The position numbers and the translations under genes were made by a program. DNA of 64,000 nt from assembly GCF_007859935.1 (NCBI RefSeq), contig NZ_SJPO01000012.1, positions 1-64,000 of the forward strand, written 5' to 3'. Positions 30,486-40,140 of the stretch are shown here, in pieces. The first letter of the stretch is position 1. The number at the start of each line of letters is the position of its first letter. This DNA is from Posidoniimonas polymericola (GTDB lineage Bacteria; Planctomycetota; Planctomycetia; Pirellulales; Lacipirellulaceae). Below the pieces are notes generated by a model. That model was not told the DNA's origin and made no database searches. It saw only the letters and a program-made list of their open reading frames with translations.

Positions 30486-30532
30486 TGGGGCGGGCGCTGG
30501 GTAAGGTAGATTCGAGGCGATCCGACGATCAA

Positions 30533-31432
30533 TCAGGCGAGCGTCTCTTCGGCGAGCACCGCTGCGGGCAGATCGGCCCGAGCGGGACGACCTTTCGCGA
30601 GCTGGCGGGAAACAAGCATCAGGAAGCGGGGGTTGTTGACAAGGTACCGCCGCCACAGCCGGCGGGGCTCCATGCAGAGCCGGAAGAACCACTCCGTGCC
30701 GCTCCGCTGCATCCACCGCGGCGCCTGGCGGACCAGGCCGGCGTGGAAGTCGAACGCCGCGCCGACGCCGAACATCAGCTTGGTGTCGAGCGCCGGCAGC
30801 AGCTCGACCATTAACCGCTCCTGCTTCGGCGCGCCAAGGCCGACCCAGATGCAATCGGGGCGCAGCTCGGCGATCTCGTCGATCAGGTCCTGCCGCTCCT
30901 GTTCGGTAAACGGGCGGAACGGGGGCGTGCACTTGCCGACGATCTTGAGGCCCGGGATCTTCTCCTCGAGGCGTGCGGCCAGCTGCTCGGCGACGCCGGG
31001 GCGGCCCCCCAGCAGGTAGTGCGTGCGGCCCTCGGCGACCCCTTGGCGGCAAACGCCGAGCATCAGGTCGGGGCCGTAGACGCGGTCGATCTCGGGGTAG
31101 CGGTTCCACTTGCCCATCCACACCATCGGCATGCCGTCGGGCGTGGTGAGGTACGACCCGTTCAGGATCCCGCGGAACTCGTCACAGTCTTGGGCCGCCA
31201 TCAGCGAGTTGACGTCGGTCACGCAGACGTAGCCCTTGCGTCCGCTGCGGACCGCCGAGTCGACGGCCTCGACCGCCGTGTCGAGGTTCAGCACGCTGAT
31301 GCCGACGCCCAGCACGTCGTGCCGGGGCGGGGAGCAGGGCTGCTCGACGCTGTCGGCCGCGGGCGGAAACGTGGGCGGATCAGCCGCGGGCGCGAGCCCG
31401 ACCTCGGCAGCGATTGCTTCCTGAATTGCCAT
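30533..31432 (-). CDS. WecG/TagA/CpsF-family glycosyltransferase (GT26)
   Basis: 299 residues from ATG 31432. Family blocks: TDVNSLMAAQDCDEFRGIL, TPDGMPMVWMGK, WVGLGAPKQE and GVGAAFDFHAGLVRQAP, ending EWFFRLCMEPRRLWRRY. It adds an N-acetylmannosaminuronate-type or similar sugar to a lipid-linked intermediate. The N-terminal 45 residues are Pro/Ala-rich. It sits within the EPS operon, 47 bp upstream of the GT2 start. Confidence 0.9.
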   Translation of the reverse strand: MAIQEAIAAEVGLAPAADPPTFPPAADSVEQPCSPPRHDVLGVGISVLNLDTAVEAVDSAVRSGRKGYVCVTDVNSLMAAQDCDEFRGILNGSYLTTPDGMPMVWMGKWNRYPEIDRVYGPDLMLGVCRQGVAEGRTHYLLGGRPGVAEQLAARLEEKIPGLKIVGKCTPPFRPFTEQERQDLIDEIAELRPDCIWVGLGAPKQERLMVELLPALDTKLMFGVGAAFDFHAGLVRQAPRWMQRSGTEWFFRLCMEPRRLWRRYLVNNPRFLMLVSRQLAKGRPARADLPAAVLAEETLA

Positions 31433-31508
31433 ACGATCAACCTTCGCTCGAAACGGTTTCTTGATGTCTTCTTGGTAATGCCTGGTCCGCCCGTTACGAC
31501 TCCAGCGG

Positions 31509-32501
31509 TCACGCGTGACCGACCTCGGACGCACGCGGCGCCCGGGGCGCGGCGACCGTGGTCTTCCCGCGGCGTTTGTCCCCCGCGACGACCCTGATCA
31601 GCCGGTGCAGGGTGAGCTTCGGCGCCAGCGCCGCGGCCATGGCGATCTTCGCCCTGCCCCGCCACACGCGTCCGCCGTACATCTCGCCAACGCCGGCCAG
31701 GTAGCTCGACTTGGCGTAGGCGCTCACCCACTCGCGCGCCCGCGCGACGGGCGGCGCGGCGTCTAGCCGCTCGGTGAACTCCGCGTAGCCGATTGCCGGG
31801 CGCCGCGACCGGCGTCGCTGCGCGAGCTCGATCGAGTACTTGATGCCGCGGATTATCGACCGCATGTTCTTGCCGTTGAGGCTGCCCGCGTGCACCCGGT
31901 ACTGGAACAACACCGGGCCAACGTTCGCCATCTCGGCGGCCTCGCTAAGTCGCATGAACAAGTCGTGGTCCTCGCTGACCAGCCGCATCGACCAGTACCC
32001 GCCGACCCGCCTCACCAGCTCGGTCCGCGCCATGATGCTGGGGTGCACTAGCGCGTGCCGCCCCTCGTCCAGGGCGCGGCAGATGTCACGGTGCGTGGTC
32101 GGCATGTGGAGCCCGCCGCCGATCTTCGCGTCGCCGAACTGGGCGGTCTGGCAACCGACACAGCCGACCGCCGGTTGTTCATCGAGGAACCTCACCTGCC
32201 GCCCGAGCCGCTCCGGCAGCGAGATGTCGTCGGCGTCCATCCGCGCGACGTACTCGCCCCGGCAGTTCTCCAATCCGACGTTCAGCGCGACCGCCAACCC
32301 GGTGTTCGCCTGACTCACCACCCGCACGCGCGGGTCGCTGAGCGACTGGAGGTAGGCCGGGGTGTCGTCGGTCGAGCCATCGTCGACGATGATGAACTCG
32401 AAATCCGTGAAGGTCTGTCCGAGGATCGACTCGACCGCTTGGGGCAGGTACGGCGTCGCGTTGTAGGCGGCCATCAGGACCGAGACTCTCGGTGTGCTCA
32501 T
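31509..32501 (-). CDS. Glycosyltransferase family 2
   Basis: 330 residues from ATG 32501, whose codon overlaps the stop of the ligase gene (ATGA coupling). GT-A motifs: VSVLMAAYNATPYLPQAV, FIIVDDGSTDDTPAY, VARMDADDISLPERLG (DxD) and LVSEDHDLFMRL (ED base). Cytoplasmic assembly of the EPS repeat unit is the likely role. The tail is Arg/Lys/Ala-rich. Confidence 0.9.
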   Translation of the reverse strand: MSTPRVSVLMAAYNATPYLPQAVESILGQTFTDFEFIIVDDGSTDDTPAYLQSLSDPRVRVVSQANTGLAVALNVGLENCRGEYVARMDADDISLPERLGRQVRFLDEQPAVGCVGCQTAQFGDAKIGGGLHMPTTHRDICRALDEGRHALVHPSIMARTELVRRVGGYWSMRLVSEDHDLFMRLSEAAEMANVGPVLFQYRVHAGSLNGKNMRSIIRGIKYSIELAQRRRSRRPAIGYAEFTERLDAAPPVARAREWVSAYAKSSYLAGVGEMYGGRVWRGRAKIAMAAALAPKLTLHRLIRVVAGDKRRGKTTVAAPRAPRASEVGHA

Positions 32502-33889
32502 GCTCCCCCCTCCAGGCCGACCGGCCCCCACACGGGCGCAACCCTGGCCGGTTCGGCCGCCCGTTCTTTCGACTCCCCGGGGGCGTAACGCAGGGACGCC
32601 GCCGCGGCGAACATCATCGAGAAGATGGCGAGCTCGCGGGGCAGCGCGAATCCGCCCTCGGTCATCGTGTTGATGATCGCGGCCACCATCACCGCCGCCA
32701 GGACACGGCAGGGCGTGGAGTCGTACGCCATCGCCCAGTAGCACATCCGCGACGTCGAGAGGAGGAGGATCAGCAGCATCAGCGTCAGGCCGACCGCGCC
32801 CAGGCCGATGAGCGTCTCGACGTAACCGCTGTGGGCGTGGCCCGGGATCCAGCTGACTTGCTCGGCGATCGACTCGTTGTTGTCGGCGGTCCAGAACGCG
32901 CCGAAGCCAAACCCCTGCACCCGCCGCGACTCGGAGCGCTCGAGCAGGGCCTCCCACAACGGCAGCCGGCCCGTGAGCGAACCCACCTTGTCGTGCCGGC
33001 CCATCGTGACAACCTCCCCGGAGGTCTTCAGCACGGCCGAACCGCCCACGCCGAAAAAGATCATCCCGGCGCCCACGACCGTCAGGGCCACGGCGCCCTG
33101 CAGCGCCAGCTTGCGCCAACCGGGCGTGAGCACATACACCATCGCCATGCCCGCCACGCAGCACGCTAGCGCGGTGCGGGACTTGGTCAGGGCGATCACC
33201 AGCAGCGACGCGCCCAGGATCAGCAGCCACAACCAGCGGCGCTCCTTCGCTACCCGGGCGTAGGCCAACGCGGGTATTGCCACCATGGCGGTGAAGCGGC
33301 CCAGCGGGTTGGGGTGGAGCGATCCGGCCAGCCGCCACGTGTTGTCCAGCTCTCGGGCCGAGCCGAACACGACCTCGTGGCCGCAGGCAAAGGCGACCGT
33401 CATGGCCGAGGTCAGGAAGACGATCGAGCAGATTTCTGCGAGGTCGTAGCGCACCGCCAGCCCGACCGCGAGCCCGAAGTAGACCGTGATCCGGACCAGT
33501 TCACGGGCCGTCTTGCCCTGGTCGATGCTCCAGAACCACGAGGCGCAGGTCCACGCCAGTGCGGCCAGGATCAGAGCGGCGAGCAGGGGAGAGCCGATCC
33601 GCACCCCGCCCGGGGCGGTCGCCAGGCAGTAGGCCGCCAGGACCGCGGACAAGACAAAAGCCGCCTTGCGTTCGGGGTAGGCGGCGGTGACGTCCTGCTC
33701 AAAGCGGTTCATCTCGTCGAGTGTTTGCTCTAGGAGCTGGTCGTGCGTGAGGCCGGCCGAGCGGAAGTCGTGCATCATGCCCATGAACATCAGGCAGAGC
33801 ATCACCGACATGCCCACCACGGCCGACCCCAGCTTGGGGATGCCGAGCGCCGCGGTACGCTGCTCTGAGTTGTCGTGGGAGGAATGCAT
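32498..33889 (-). CDS. O-antigen ligase / Wzy-like polymerase family membrane protein
   Basis: 463 residues from ATG 33889 with about 10-12 hydrophobic helices. The large loop has the Wzy_C-type region with LTGRLPLWEALLERSESR followed by HAHSGYVETLIGLGAVG, where the conserved Arg and His-containing motif sit. In EPS clusters with a flippase and a Wzz-like protein this is normally the repeat-unit polymerase. It is 12 bp from the flippase stop and coupled to the next GT2. Confidence 0.88.
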   Translation of the reverse strand: MHSSHDNSEQRTAALGIPKLGSAVVGMSVMLCLMFMGMMHDFRSAGLTHDQLLEQTLDEMNRFEQDVTAAYPERKAAFVLSAVLAAYCLATAPGGVRIGSPLLAALILAALAWTCASWFWSIDQGKTARELVRITVYFGLAVGLAVRYDLAEICSIVFLTSAMTVAFACGHEVVFGSARELDNTWRLAGSLHPNPLGRFTAMVAIPALAYARVAKERRWLWLLILGASLLVIALTKSRTALACCVAGMAMVYVLTPGWRKLALQGAVALTVVGAGMIFFGVGGSAVLKTSGEVVTMGRHDKVGSLTGRLPLWEALLERSESRRVQGFGFGAFWTADNNESIAEQVSWIPGHAHSGYVETLIGLGAVGLTLMLLILLLSTSRMCYWAMAYDSTPCRVLAAVMVAAIINTMTEGGFALPRELAIFSMMFAAAASLRYAPGESKERAAEPARVAPVWGPVGLEGGA

Positions 33890-33900
33890 GACCGTTCGAA

Positions 33901-35211
33901 TCAGATGCTTGCGGGTTGGGTGGCGTGCAGCATGCCCTGCTTGCTGCTGGCGCGGAGCAGGGCGTCCCAGCTGACCAGAAGGATCGGCAGCGACCGTGCG
34001 AGCATGGTCCAGCCAACCCCGGAGGCGCCGTAGAGGTACACCAGCGGCAGGCCGACAACCAGCGTGACCGCGAGCTGCGAGATCGACGCCAGGCTCATCT
34101 TCTTGCCGAGCTCGAGGGCGGTAAGCGCAGCGTCGACCGGTATCGAGGTGGCCTGCAGGCAGATCGCGGCCGCCAGCAACATCACGAGCCGCGGGTCGGC
34201 GAACTGCGCGCCGAAGAACGCTTGGATCAACTTGTCGCCGAGCCACGTCATCGCGACCATCGCCCCCACGGCCAGCACCACGGAGGCGAACGTCAGACGC
34301 ACCGTGTGCGAGAGCAGCCCGGCCGTGCCGTCGGCTGCCCGCACCCGCGCCGCCCACGAGCGGGCAAACGAGGTCATCGCGAGGATCAGTGGGTTGGCGA
34401 GCATGACCACCGCAAAGGCCGCGCTGAAGACGCCGAGCACGTCGATCCCGTGGATCCCGACCAGCATCCAGCGCAGGGCCCCGTCGCCAATCAGCCACGC
34501 GACGGCAACCAGCAACAACCAGCGACCGAACCCCCAGTTAGACCTGGCGTCGGCCACCACCCCCGCGTACGAAACGCCCGCGCCGCGGAGCAGGCCCCAC
34601 ACGAAGGGCAGGCATGGCGCCGCCGCCAACGCGGTCGCGATCAGCGCCACCGCCGGCGTCAGCCGCTCGGTGTAGACCAGCAGCAGCAACGCCGCGAGCG
34701 TCAGCACCCCAATTGGCAGGTCGAGCAGCAGCAGCCGCGCGCTGCTGAAATCCGCGATAAACACACGCCGCACGTGCTCACGCAGCAAGAACGTGACCGA
34801 CAGCGGAGCCATCGCGTAGGCGAACGGCGCCAGCCACGAGTCCGCCGGACCGAACGCCTGCGTCAGAGCGCCGGCCGCGATGCAGAGCAGGCACAACGCG
34901 GCCGCCATCGCTGCCGCCATCACGGTGTTGTTGGCGAGGTAGACGCCGCGTTCAGAGCGGCTCAGCCGGCACGCCCGCGAGGTGTAGGGCACCCACACCA
35001 CGGCGTTGACGAGCCCCGCCACGAGCCAGAACAGGAACGGGCCCAGGGCGTAGACGCCAAGCGCCTCTTTGCCGAGCGTGCGGCCGACAATTACCGTGGC
35101 CGAGAAGCTCGTCAGGCTGACCACCGCCTGATCCGCAATCGTCCAGACGCCCTGCACCGACGCGTTGGCGCGCGGCTCTGGAGCGAGTTTTGGATCGTTG
35201 CTGACAGGCAT
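33901..35211 (-). CDS. Oligosaccharide flippase / polysaccharide export membrane protein (Wzx-like)
   Basis: 436 residues with 12 or so predicted helices, of the MATE/MVF-like polysaccharide transporter type. It begins with a short cytosolic stretch and QGVWTIADQAVVSLTSF. The fold is supported by topology and by the position between the CpsD-like gene and the polymerase. It would flip lipid-linked repeat units across the inner membrane. Confidence 0.85.
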   Translation of the reverse strand: MPVSNDPKLAPEPRANASVQGVWTIADQAVVSLTSFSATVIVGRTLGKEALGVYALGPFLFWLVAGLVNAVVWVPYTSRACRLSRSERGVYLANNTVMAAAMAAALCLLCIAAGALTQAFGPADSWLAPFAYAMAPLSVTFLLREHVRRVFIADFSSARLLLLDLPIGVLTLAALLLLVYTERLTPAVALIATALAAAPCLPFVWGLLRGAGVSYAGVVADARSNWGFGRWLLLVAVAWLIGDGALRWMLVGIHGIDVLGVFSAAFAVVMLANPLILAMTSFARSWAARVRAADGTAGLLSHTVRLTFASVVLAVGAMVAMTWLGDKLIQAFFGAQFADPRLVMLLAAAICLQATSIPVDAALTALELGKKMSLASISQLAVTLVVGLPLVYLYGASGVGWTMLARSLPILLVSWDALLRASSKQGMLHATQPASI

Positions 35212-35285
35212 CTTCGCGTCAGGACCGGATGGGTGAGTGGCGGCCCGGTGAGAGGCGGCCCGGCGGGCGTAAACGGCGGCGAGGT

Positions 35286-36014
35286 CTACAGCGACGCTCC
35301 CAGCCAGCGGGTGGCGAAGCTCTTGCGCCGGGTGACAACCGAGCCGATCACAGAGACCCCGTCCTGACGGAGCTTCTGCAGGGCGTTGCTGGCGGCCCGT
35401 CGGCGGGTCGCTTCACTCCGCAGCACCAGCAGCACCGCGTCGGCCTGCTGGGCGATGGGCAGCAACGCGCCGAGCGACTTGTCGGCCGGCGGCAGGTCGA
35501 GCATCACGACGGAGTACTCGCTCCGCACCTCCGAGAGCAGCGAGGCGAACTGGCCGGCGATGCCGGCGCCGCCGCCCAGCGACTTCTGCGCGCCCAGCGG
35601 CATCACGTCTAGACCGTCGACACGGGTGGCGTGGATGCACTCAGACAAATCGGCGCTGCCGGTGACGGCCTCCGTGAGTCCGGCCACCCGCCCCAGACGG
35701 AACGACTTCGCGAGACGTGGTGCAACCGGGTTGCACTCGACAAGCAGCACCGGCCCCAAGCCGTGGTCCGCGTAGCGGATCGCCACGTTGGCCGCAACGG
35801 TCGTCGCGCCGCAACGCCGGTGGCAGCCCATGACGCCGACGGCGAACCCCTCGGTGGGGTTGTCTTCATTGCTGCGCAGCCGCCACACGATGGCGTCGAA
35901 GGCGTCGGCGCCCCGACGGCTTGGCACGGCCTTGGCGCCCGCCACGCGGTGCGCCCTCGGATCCGAGGGGCGCTCGAAATCCAGGGTTCTCCCCGACTCG
36001 GTATCTGTGTTCAT
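35286..36014 (-). CDS. Degenerate BY-kinase/CpsD-like P-loop protein
   Basis: 242 residues with the MinD/CpsD fold. The P-loop region reads GCHRRCGATT (63-72) and lacks the invariant Lys. The Walker A' position reads LLVECNP in place of the usual D-x-D pattern. Walker B VVMLDLPP is kept. There is no C-terminal tyrosine cluster; the tail is TRRKSFATRWLGASL. It sits directly downstream of the Wzz/GumC-like gene (51 bp), where a tyrosine kinase normally acts on EPS chain length. It is probably not a normal kinase and may be a structural partner. Confidence 0.8.
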   Translation of the reverse strand: MNTDTESGRTLDFERPSDPRAHRVAGAKAVPSRRGADAFDAIVWRLRSNEDNPTEGFAVGVMGCHRRCGATTVAANVAIRYADHGLGPVLLVECNPVAPRLAKSFRLGRVAGLTEAVTGSADLSECIHATRVDGLDVMPLGAQKSLGGGAGIAGQFASLLSEVRSEYSVVMLDLPPADKSLGALLPIAQQADAVLLVLRSEATRRRAASNALQKLRQDGVSVIGSVVTRRKSFATRWLGASL

Positions 36015-36065
36015 ACGTTGGTTCCCTGCGTTGTCTACGCGTTGTCCGTCCGGGCCGAGCGCCGC

Positions 36066-37619
36066 CTATCGATTCAACACCCGTTCGTGGCCGCGTCCCT
36101 CGGGGACTTCGGCGAACACCGGGAGCCCTAATTCACGCTCCACGTCCTTCCCGGTGCGGAGCTGACCGCCCAGGCCCTCGCTGGCCACCACCGCGGCGAT
36201 CGTCCCGCCGAACGCCAGCATCAGGGCCCCGACCCCGACAAGCGCCTTGGAGGGGCTGACCGGCTTCTCCTGGAACGTGGCCGGCTGGGGCAGGCTGAAG
36301 CTCGAGATCCGCTGGTCCTCGAGCGCCTCGTCGATCCGGGCCTGCTCGAGGTTCTCCGAGTACTTGTAGTACTTGTCGCTGGCCAGACGCACCGCGCGGT
36401 TCAGCTCCTCGATCTCGACCTCGAACTGGTTGAGCTGCTTCATGTCGCTCACGACCAGCAGCTTCTGTTCGTTCAGGGCCTGCAGCCGGGCCGTGAGTCC
36501 GACGGCGAGGGTCTCCTGACGCTGCAGCTCGAGCGACAGCTCCCGGTGCACCGGGTTCACGTCGTCGACGGTCTCCTCGCGCTGGCCATCCTGCTGGTCG
36601 ACAATGTCCTGGGCCTTCTCGACCTGGGCGCTGACCGACTTGACCATCGGGTGGTCGTCGCTGTAGCGGGCCTGGTAGTCGATCTGCTTGACCTGCAGGG
36701 CGTAGAGCTGCTCACGCAGCAGGTCGGTCCCGACATTCGGCACCGAGGTCTTGGACGCCACGAGGCGTTCCGGGATGTCGGACAGGGCGCCGCGGATGCC
36801 CCTGATCTTGGCGCTGGTCGAGGCGAACTCCTGCTCGGCCTGGTACAACGAGAGCTCGATGGCGCTGATCTGGCTCTCGTAGCTAGAGCGCCGGCCCTGA
36901 ACGCTCGCGAGCTGCATCCGGTTCTTCGCGTCCCGCAGGCTCTTCTCGGCGTCTTCCAGCTGCTGCTTAAGCTGCTTGGTCTGTTCAGAAAAGAACGCCA
37001 ACGACTGGGGGTTCCGGAAGATCTTCGAGTACTCACGCTGGTACAGTTCGACCAGCGTCGCGAGGATGTGCTGGGCGCCGTCGGGGGTGTCGGTCTCGTA
37101 GGAGACGACAATCACGGTCGAGTCACGCTCGGACTTCACCTCGAGGTTCTTGGTGAATTCGATGATGGCGCGTTCGCGGTCCGAGACCTTGTCGATGCTG
37201 CGGGCGAGCGACACAAGGTTCTTCAGCGGCGTGAGGATGGCCTCGACGATGGGGTTCGGTTCCGACTCGTCGGCCGGACCGCCCTCCAGCACGTACTCGG
37301 CGCCAACCTGGTCCACGACCTGCTCCACCAGCCCGCGGCTCATCCAGAGGTCGACCGCCGAGCGGACCTCCGAGTCACGGCCGTGCTGCTGCAGCTCCAT
37401 GAACTGCCCGGTGGTGGCGGTTGGATCGATGCCGACGGACTCACGCCCTACCCGCATCAGCACCTTGGCCTCGGACACGTAGGTCCGGGGGGCAAAGAAG
37501 ATGATGGCCACGCCCATGGCGATCACCGCGATCGGGATAAACACGATCTTCCACTTGTGGCGGAAGAGCAGTTCCCCGAACTCGCGGGGGTCGGTGAACA
37601 GGCTGGTTGTGTCTTGCAT
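36066..37619 (-). CDS. Wzz/GumC-type polysaccharide co-polymerase (chain-length determinant)
   Basis: 517 residues. A Wzz domain with TM1 (about 25-45, IVFIPIAVIAMGVAIIFF) is followed by a long periplasmic coiled coil (about 195-440). The PxxP-containing LPQPATFQEKPVSPSKALV precedes TM2 (about 465-485), a known co-polymerase feature. It ends with a short cytosolic tail. It controls polymer length and export together with the CpsD-like protein encoded next. No outer-membrane Wza-like gene is in the window. Confidence 0.9.
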   Translation of the reverse strand: MQDTTSLFTDPREFGELLFRHKWKIVFIPIAVIAMGVAIIFFAPRTYVSEAKVLMRVGRESVGIDPTATTGQFMELQQHGRDSEVRSAVDLWMSRGLVEQVVDQVGAEYVLEGGPADESEPNPIVEAILTPLKNLVSLARSIDKVSDRERAIIEFTKNLEVKSERDSTVIVVSYETDTPDGAQHILATLVELYQREYSKIFRNPQSLAFFSEQTKQLKQQLEDAEKSLRDAKNRMQLASVQGRRSSYESQISAIELSLYQAEQEFASTSAKIRGIRGALSDIPERLVASKTSVPNVGTDLLREQLYALQVKQIDYQARYSDDHPMVKSVSAQVEKAQDIVDQQDGQREETVDDVNPVHRELSLELQRQETLAVGLTARLQALNEQKLLVVSDMKQLNQFEVEIEELNRAVRLASDKYYKYSENLEQARIDEALEDQRISSFSLPQPATFQEKPVSPSKALVGVGALMLAFGGTIAAVVASEGLGGQLRTGKDVERELGLPVFAEVPEGRGHERVLNR

Positions 37620-37684
37620 ACGGTTCTCTCCAGTAGACCGCCCGCCCTACAAACGGGGCGCCGGCCAAACTTTTCTCGGTTTCC

Positions 37685-39049
37685 CTACTTGCCGATGGCC
37701 TCGAGGGCCGCCAACTCTCCCCGCACCGCCGGAGACTCCGCCGCGATCTGCTCGGCGTTGCGCGTGGCCGCCTCGCGGCGGGCAGTCGCGATCGCCGACT
37801 CGTACACCAGGTCCATCACCTGCCGCCGGGTCTCCCAGACAAAGCCGGCGGCCCGGCGCGTCGCGCCGTGGCTCAGGCTGAGCAGGAACTCGTTGTCGGT
37901 CGCCAGGCGGGCGAGCGCCTCGGCAAACCCGGCGACCACGCCGCTCGGGCTCGTCGGTTCAACCGGGATCGCGCAGCGCTCCGACATGATGTCCGCGGCG
38001 CCCTGGTGATCGATCCCAATAATCGGAACCCCGGCGGCAAGCGCTTCGAGCATCCCAGCGCCGGAGGTGTCTCGCAGGCTCGTGAACGCGAAGAGGTCTG
38101 CCCATTGGTAGTGGGGCAGCGTTTCCTGATACGGACCCCAGCCCACCCACTCGATTTGATCCGCGATGCCGAGCCGCTCGGCCAGCCGAACGAGCCGGGC
38201 CTTGTCGGAGCCTTCTCCCAGAACCCGGACCTCAAACCGCGCGGTCCGCGACGCCTGGGCCAGCGCCCGCAGCAGCAGCGGCAGCCCCTTCCACGCCCTC
38301 AGGCGGCCGGTCCACAGCACCCGCAGCGGCTGGTTTGGGTCGCGCAGCTCTCGTTTCGGCAGCACCGGGTAGCTCAGCCCGGCCTCGAGCTCCACCGGCG
38401 CGCGGACGCCCAGCGCGTCCGCTAGGTCTCGCTGCGCTAGCTGGGTGGCCGCCAGCACGCAGGCCGCCCCGCGGGCCGCTTGGTGCACCCGCGGGCTGAA
38501 ACGCAGCTGCAGCGTGTTCATCAGGTTGCGGGCGACTTCGCGGGCCCCGCTCGCCAAGTCGGCGACGCCGAGGAACCGGAGTGGGAAGTTCTGCGTGCCG
38601 CCTAGCGGCCCCCACACGAACGGCGCGTCGATCTTCCAGCCGTACCCCGGCTCGCGGTAGCCGCAGAAATTGATCTGGTGGACGAGGTCGAACGGCTGAT
38701 GCGCGTGCAGCTGTTTGCCGAGCGCAGCGGCTCGGCGGTGCCACAGACGATACCCAACGCTGTAGACCAGATCGATGGTGCAGTCCCAATCCATGCAGGC
38801 GAGGTGGGGCACCACGCGGAACTCGATGCTCTCCCCCGCCCCCGCGGCGATCGCCAGCTCGCGCAGCTCCTCGGCGCTGAACCGCGACCCACACAGTACG
38901 GTGACGTGGTGATTCTGTGAGGCGAGGATCACCCGCGCCCATCCAACCCGGCTCTCGGCGGACTCCTCCGGGTGGCACGCGTACGCAATCGCCAGCACCC
39001 TGGCGGCACGTCGTCCACACGATTGAGGCTCGAGGGCCCGCTGGATCAT
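37685..39049 (-). CDS. Glycosyltransferase family 4 (GT-B)
   Basis: 454 residues from ATG 39049, coupled by a 4-bp overlap to the sugar transferase stop. GT-B features: N-terminal Rossmann half with IAYACHPEESAESRVGW, and C-terminal half with RVLWTGRLRAWKGLPLLLRAL and the donor-binding GAGMLEALAAGVPIIGIDH. Likely second step of repeat-unit assembly after the initiating transferase. Confidence 0.9.
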   Translation of the reverse strand: MIQRALEPQSCGRRAARVLAIAYACHPEESAESRVGWARVILASQNHHVTVLCGSRFSAEELRELAIAAGAGESIEFRVVPHLACMDWDCTIDLVYSVGYRLWHRRAAALGKQLHAHQPFDLVHQINFCGYREPGYGWKIDAPFVWGPLGGTQNFPLRFLGVADLASGAREVARNLMNTLQLRFSPRVHQAARGAACVLAATQLAQRDLADALGVRAPVELEAGLSYPVLPKRELRDPNQPLRVLWTGRLRAWKGLPLLLRALAQASRTARFEVRVLGEGSDKARLVRLAERLGIADQIEWVGWGPYQETLPHYQWADLFAFTSLRDTSGAGMLEALAAGVPIIGIDHQGAADIMSERCAIPVEPTSPSGVVAGFAEALARLATDNEFLLSLSHGATRRAAGFVWETRRQVMDLVYESAIATARREAATRNAEQIAAESPAVRGELAALEAIGK

Positions 39050-40140
39050 CGGGGCCCCCGCGCTAGCAGGATCGAAGGCCCGGTGCAGGCCAGGAGCCAC
39101 AGGTCCTGCGCCAGGCTGCGGCGGCGGGCGTAGCGGAGGTCCATCCGCATCCACTCGTCGAACGTCACGGTGTTGCGGCCGGTGACCTGCCAGGTGCAGG
39201 TGATGCCCGGCGTCACCTGCAGCCGGCGACGCTGCCAGCGGGAGCACGCGAGCGACTCGTCAACCGGCAACGGGCGCGGCCCGACCAGCGACATGTCGCC
39301 CCGCAGCACGTTGATCAGTTGCGGTAGTTCGTCCAGGCTGGTCGCCCGCAGGAACCTCCCGACTGTGGTGACCCTCGGGTCGCGGTACATCTTGAATGCC
39401 GGGCCGTCCTGGACGCTGTGGTGGCGGAGCGACGCCTTCTGCCGGTCGGCGTCGGCCACCATCGTGCGGAGCTTCAGGATCTGGAAACGTTTGCCGGCCA
39501 GGCCCTCGCGTTCCTGCCGGTAGAACGCGCCGCCCCGCGAGGTCAGCACCACCGCGCCGGCCGCCGTCAGCAAGAACGGGCCGGCGACGATCAGCCCCAG
39601 CGAGGCGCCCGCGATGTCGACCGCACGCTTCCACCCGGGCATGGCCTGGAAGAAAACGCGGTCCCCGATCCCGGCGTCTACCCCGGCCCCTACCGGGCTG
39701 TCGACCCCGACCGGCTCCTTGGCTTGCTGATGGCTGTCGGCGTGATCGCTCTGATCCGGGTAGATATGGATTTCGAAGGCCGCGTCGACGGCGTGCTCGC
39801 CCAGCTGCTCGGCAATGGCGTCGGCCACCACCTCGGCGCCCTCACGGGACGTGTCTGGCAGGAGCAGCCCGAGCCGCCCATCGGTCCGCCAACCGACGGT
39901 GTCGGTCTGCCGGAGTCGTGCATAGAGAAAATCGTCGAGGGCCAGCAGCCCGCGGCCGTCGCAGACCTCGGCGGGCAGCGAGACCGACAGGATCGCAAGC
40001 ACGGACCCATTGCGGTCGACGCGCATCCGCTCGCACTCGGCGACGCGGATCCAATGATGGCTATCGAGGAACCGGGAAGGTGAGGTTTGGCGATGCGAGA
40101 GGCGGGAACGAAGCCGCATCAACCAGGCGGGTGGTGTCAT
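39046..40140 (-). CDS. EPS initiating sugar-phosphate transferase with N-terminal GGDEF-like domain
   Basis: 364 residues. The C-terminal part (168-364) is a bacterial sugar transferase that loads the first sugar-phosphate onto undecaprenyl phosphate. It has one hydrophobic hairpin (VDIAGASLGLIVAGPF), LKLRTMVADAD and SLDELPQLINVLRGDMSL. The N-terminal 130 residues are soluble. They contain VGWRTDGRLGLLLPDT (82-97), which lines up without gaps with the GGDEF core while lacking GGDEF itself. This may be a degenerate sensory cyclase domain. First gene of the EPS operon. Confidence 0.88.
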   Translation of the reverse strand: MTPPAWLMRLRSRLSHRQTSPSRFLDSHHWIRVAECERMRVDRNGSVLAILSVSLPAEVCDGRGLLALDDFLYARLRQTDTVGWRTDGRLGLLLPDTSREGAEVVADAIAEQLGEHAVDAAFEIHIYPDQSDHADSHQQAKEPVGVDSPVGAGVDAGIGDRVFFQAMPGWKRAVDIAGASLGLIVAGPFLLTAAGAVVLTSRGGAFYRQEREGLAGKRFQILKLRTMVADADRQKASLRHHSVQDGPAFKMYRDPRVTTVGRFLRATSLDELPQLINVLRGDMSLVGPRPLPVDESLACSRWQRRRLQVTPGITCTWQVTGRNTVTFDEWMRMDLRYARRRSLAQDLWLLACTGPSILLARGPR

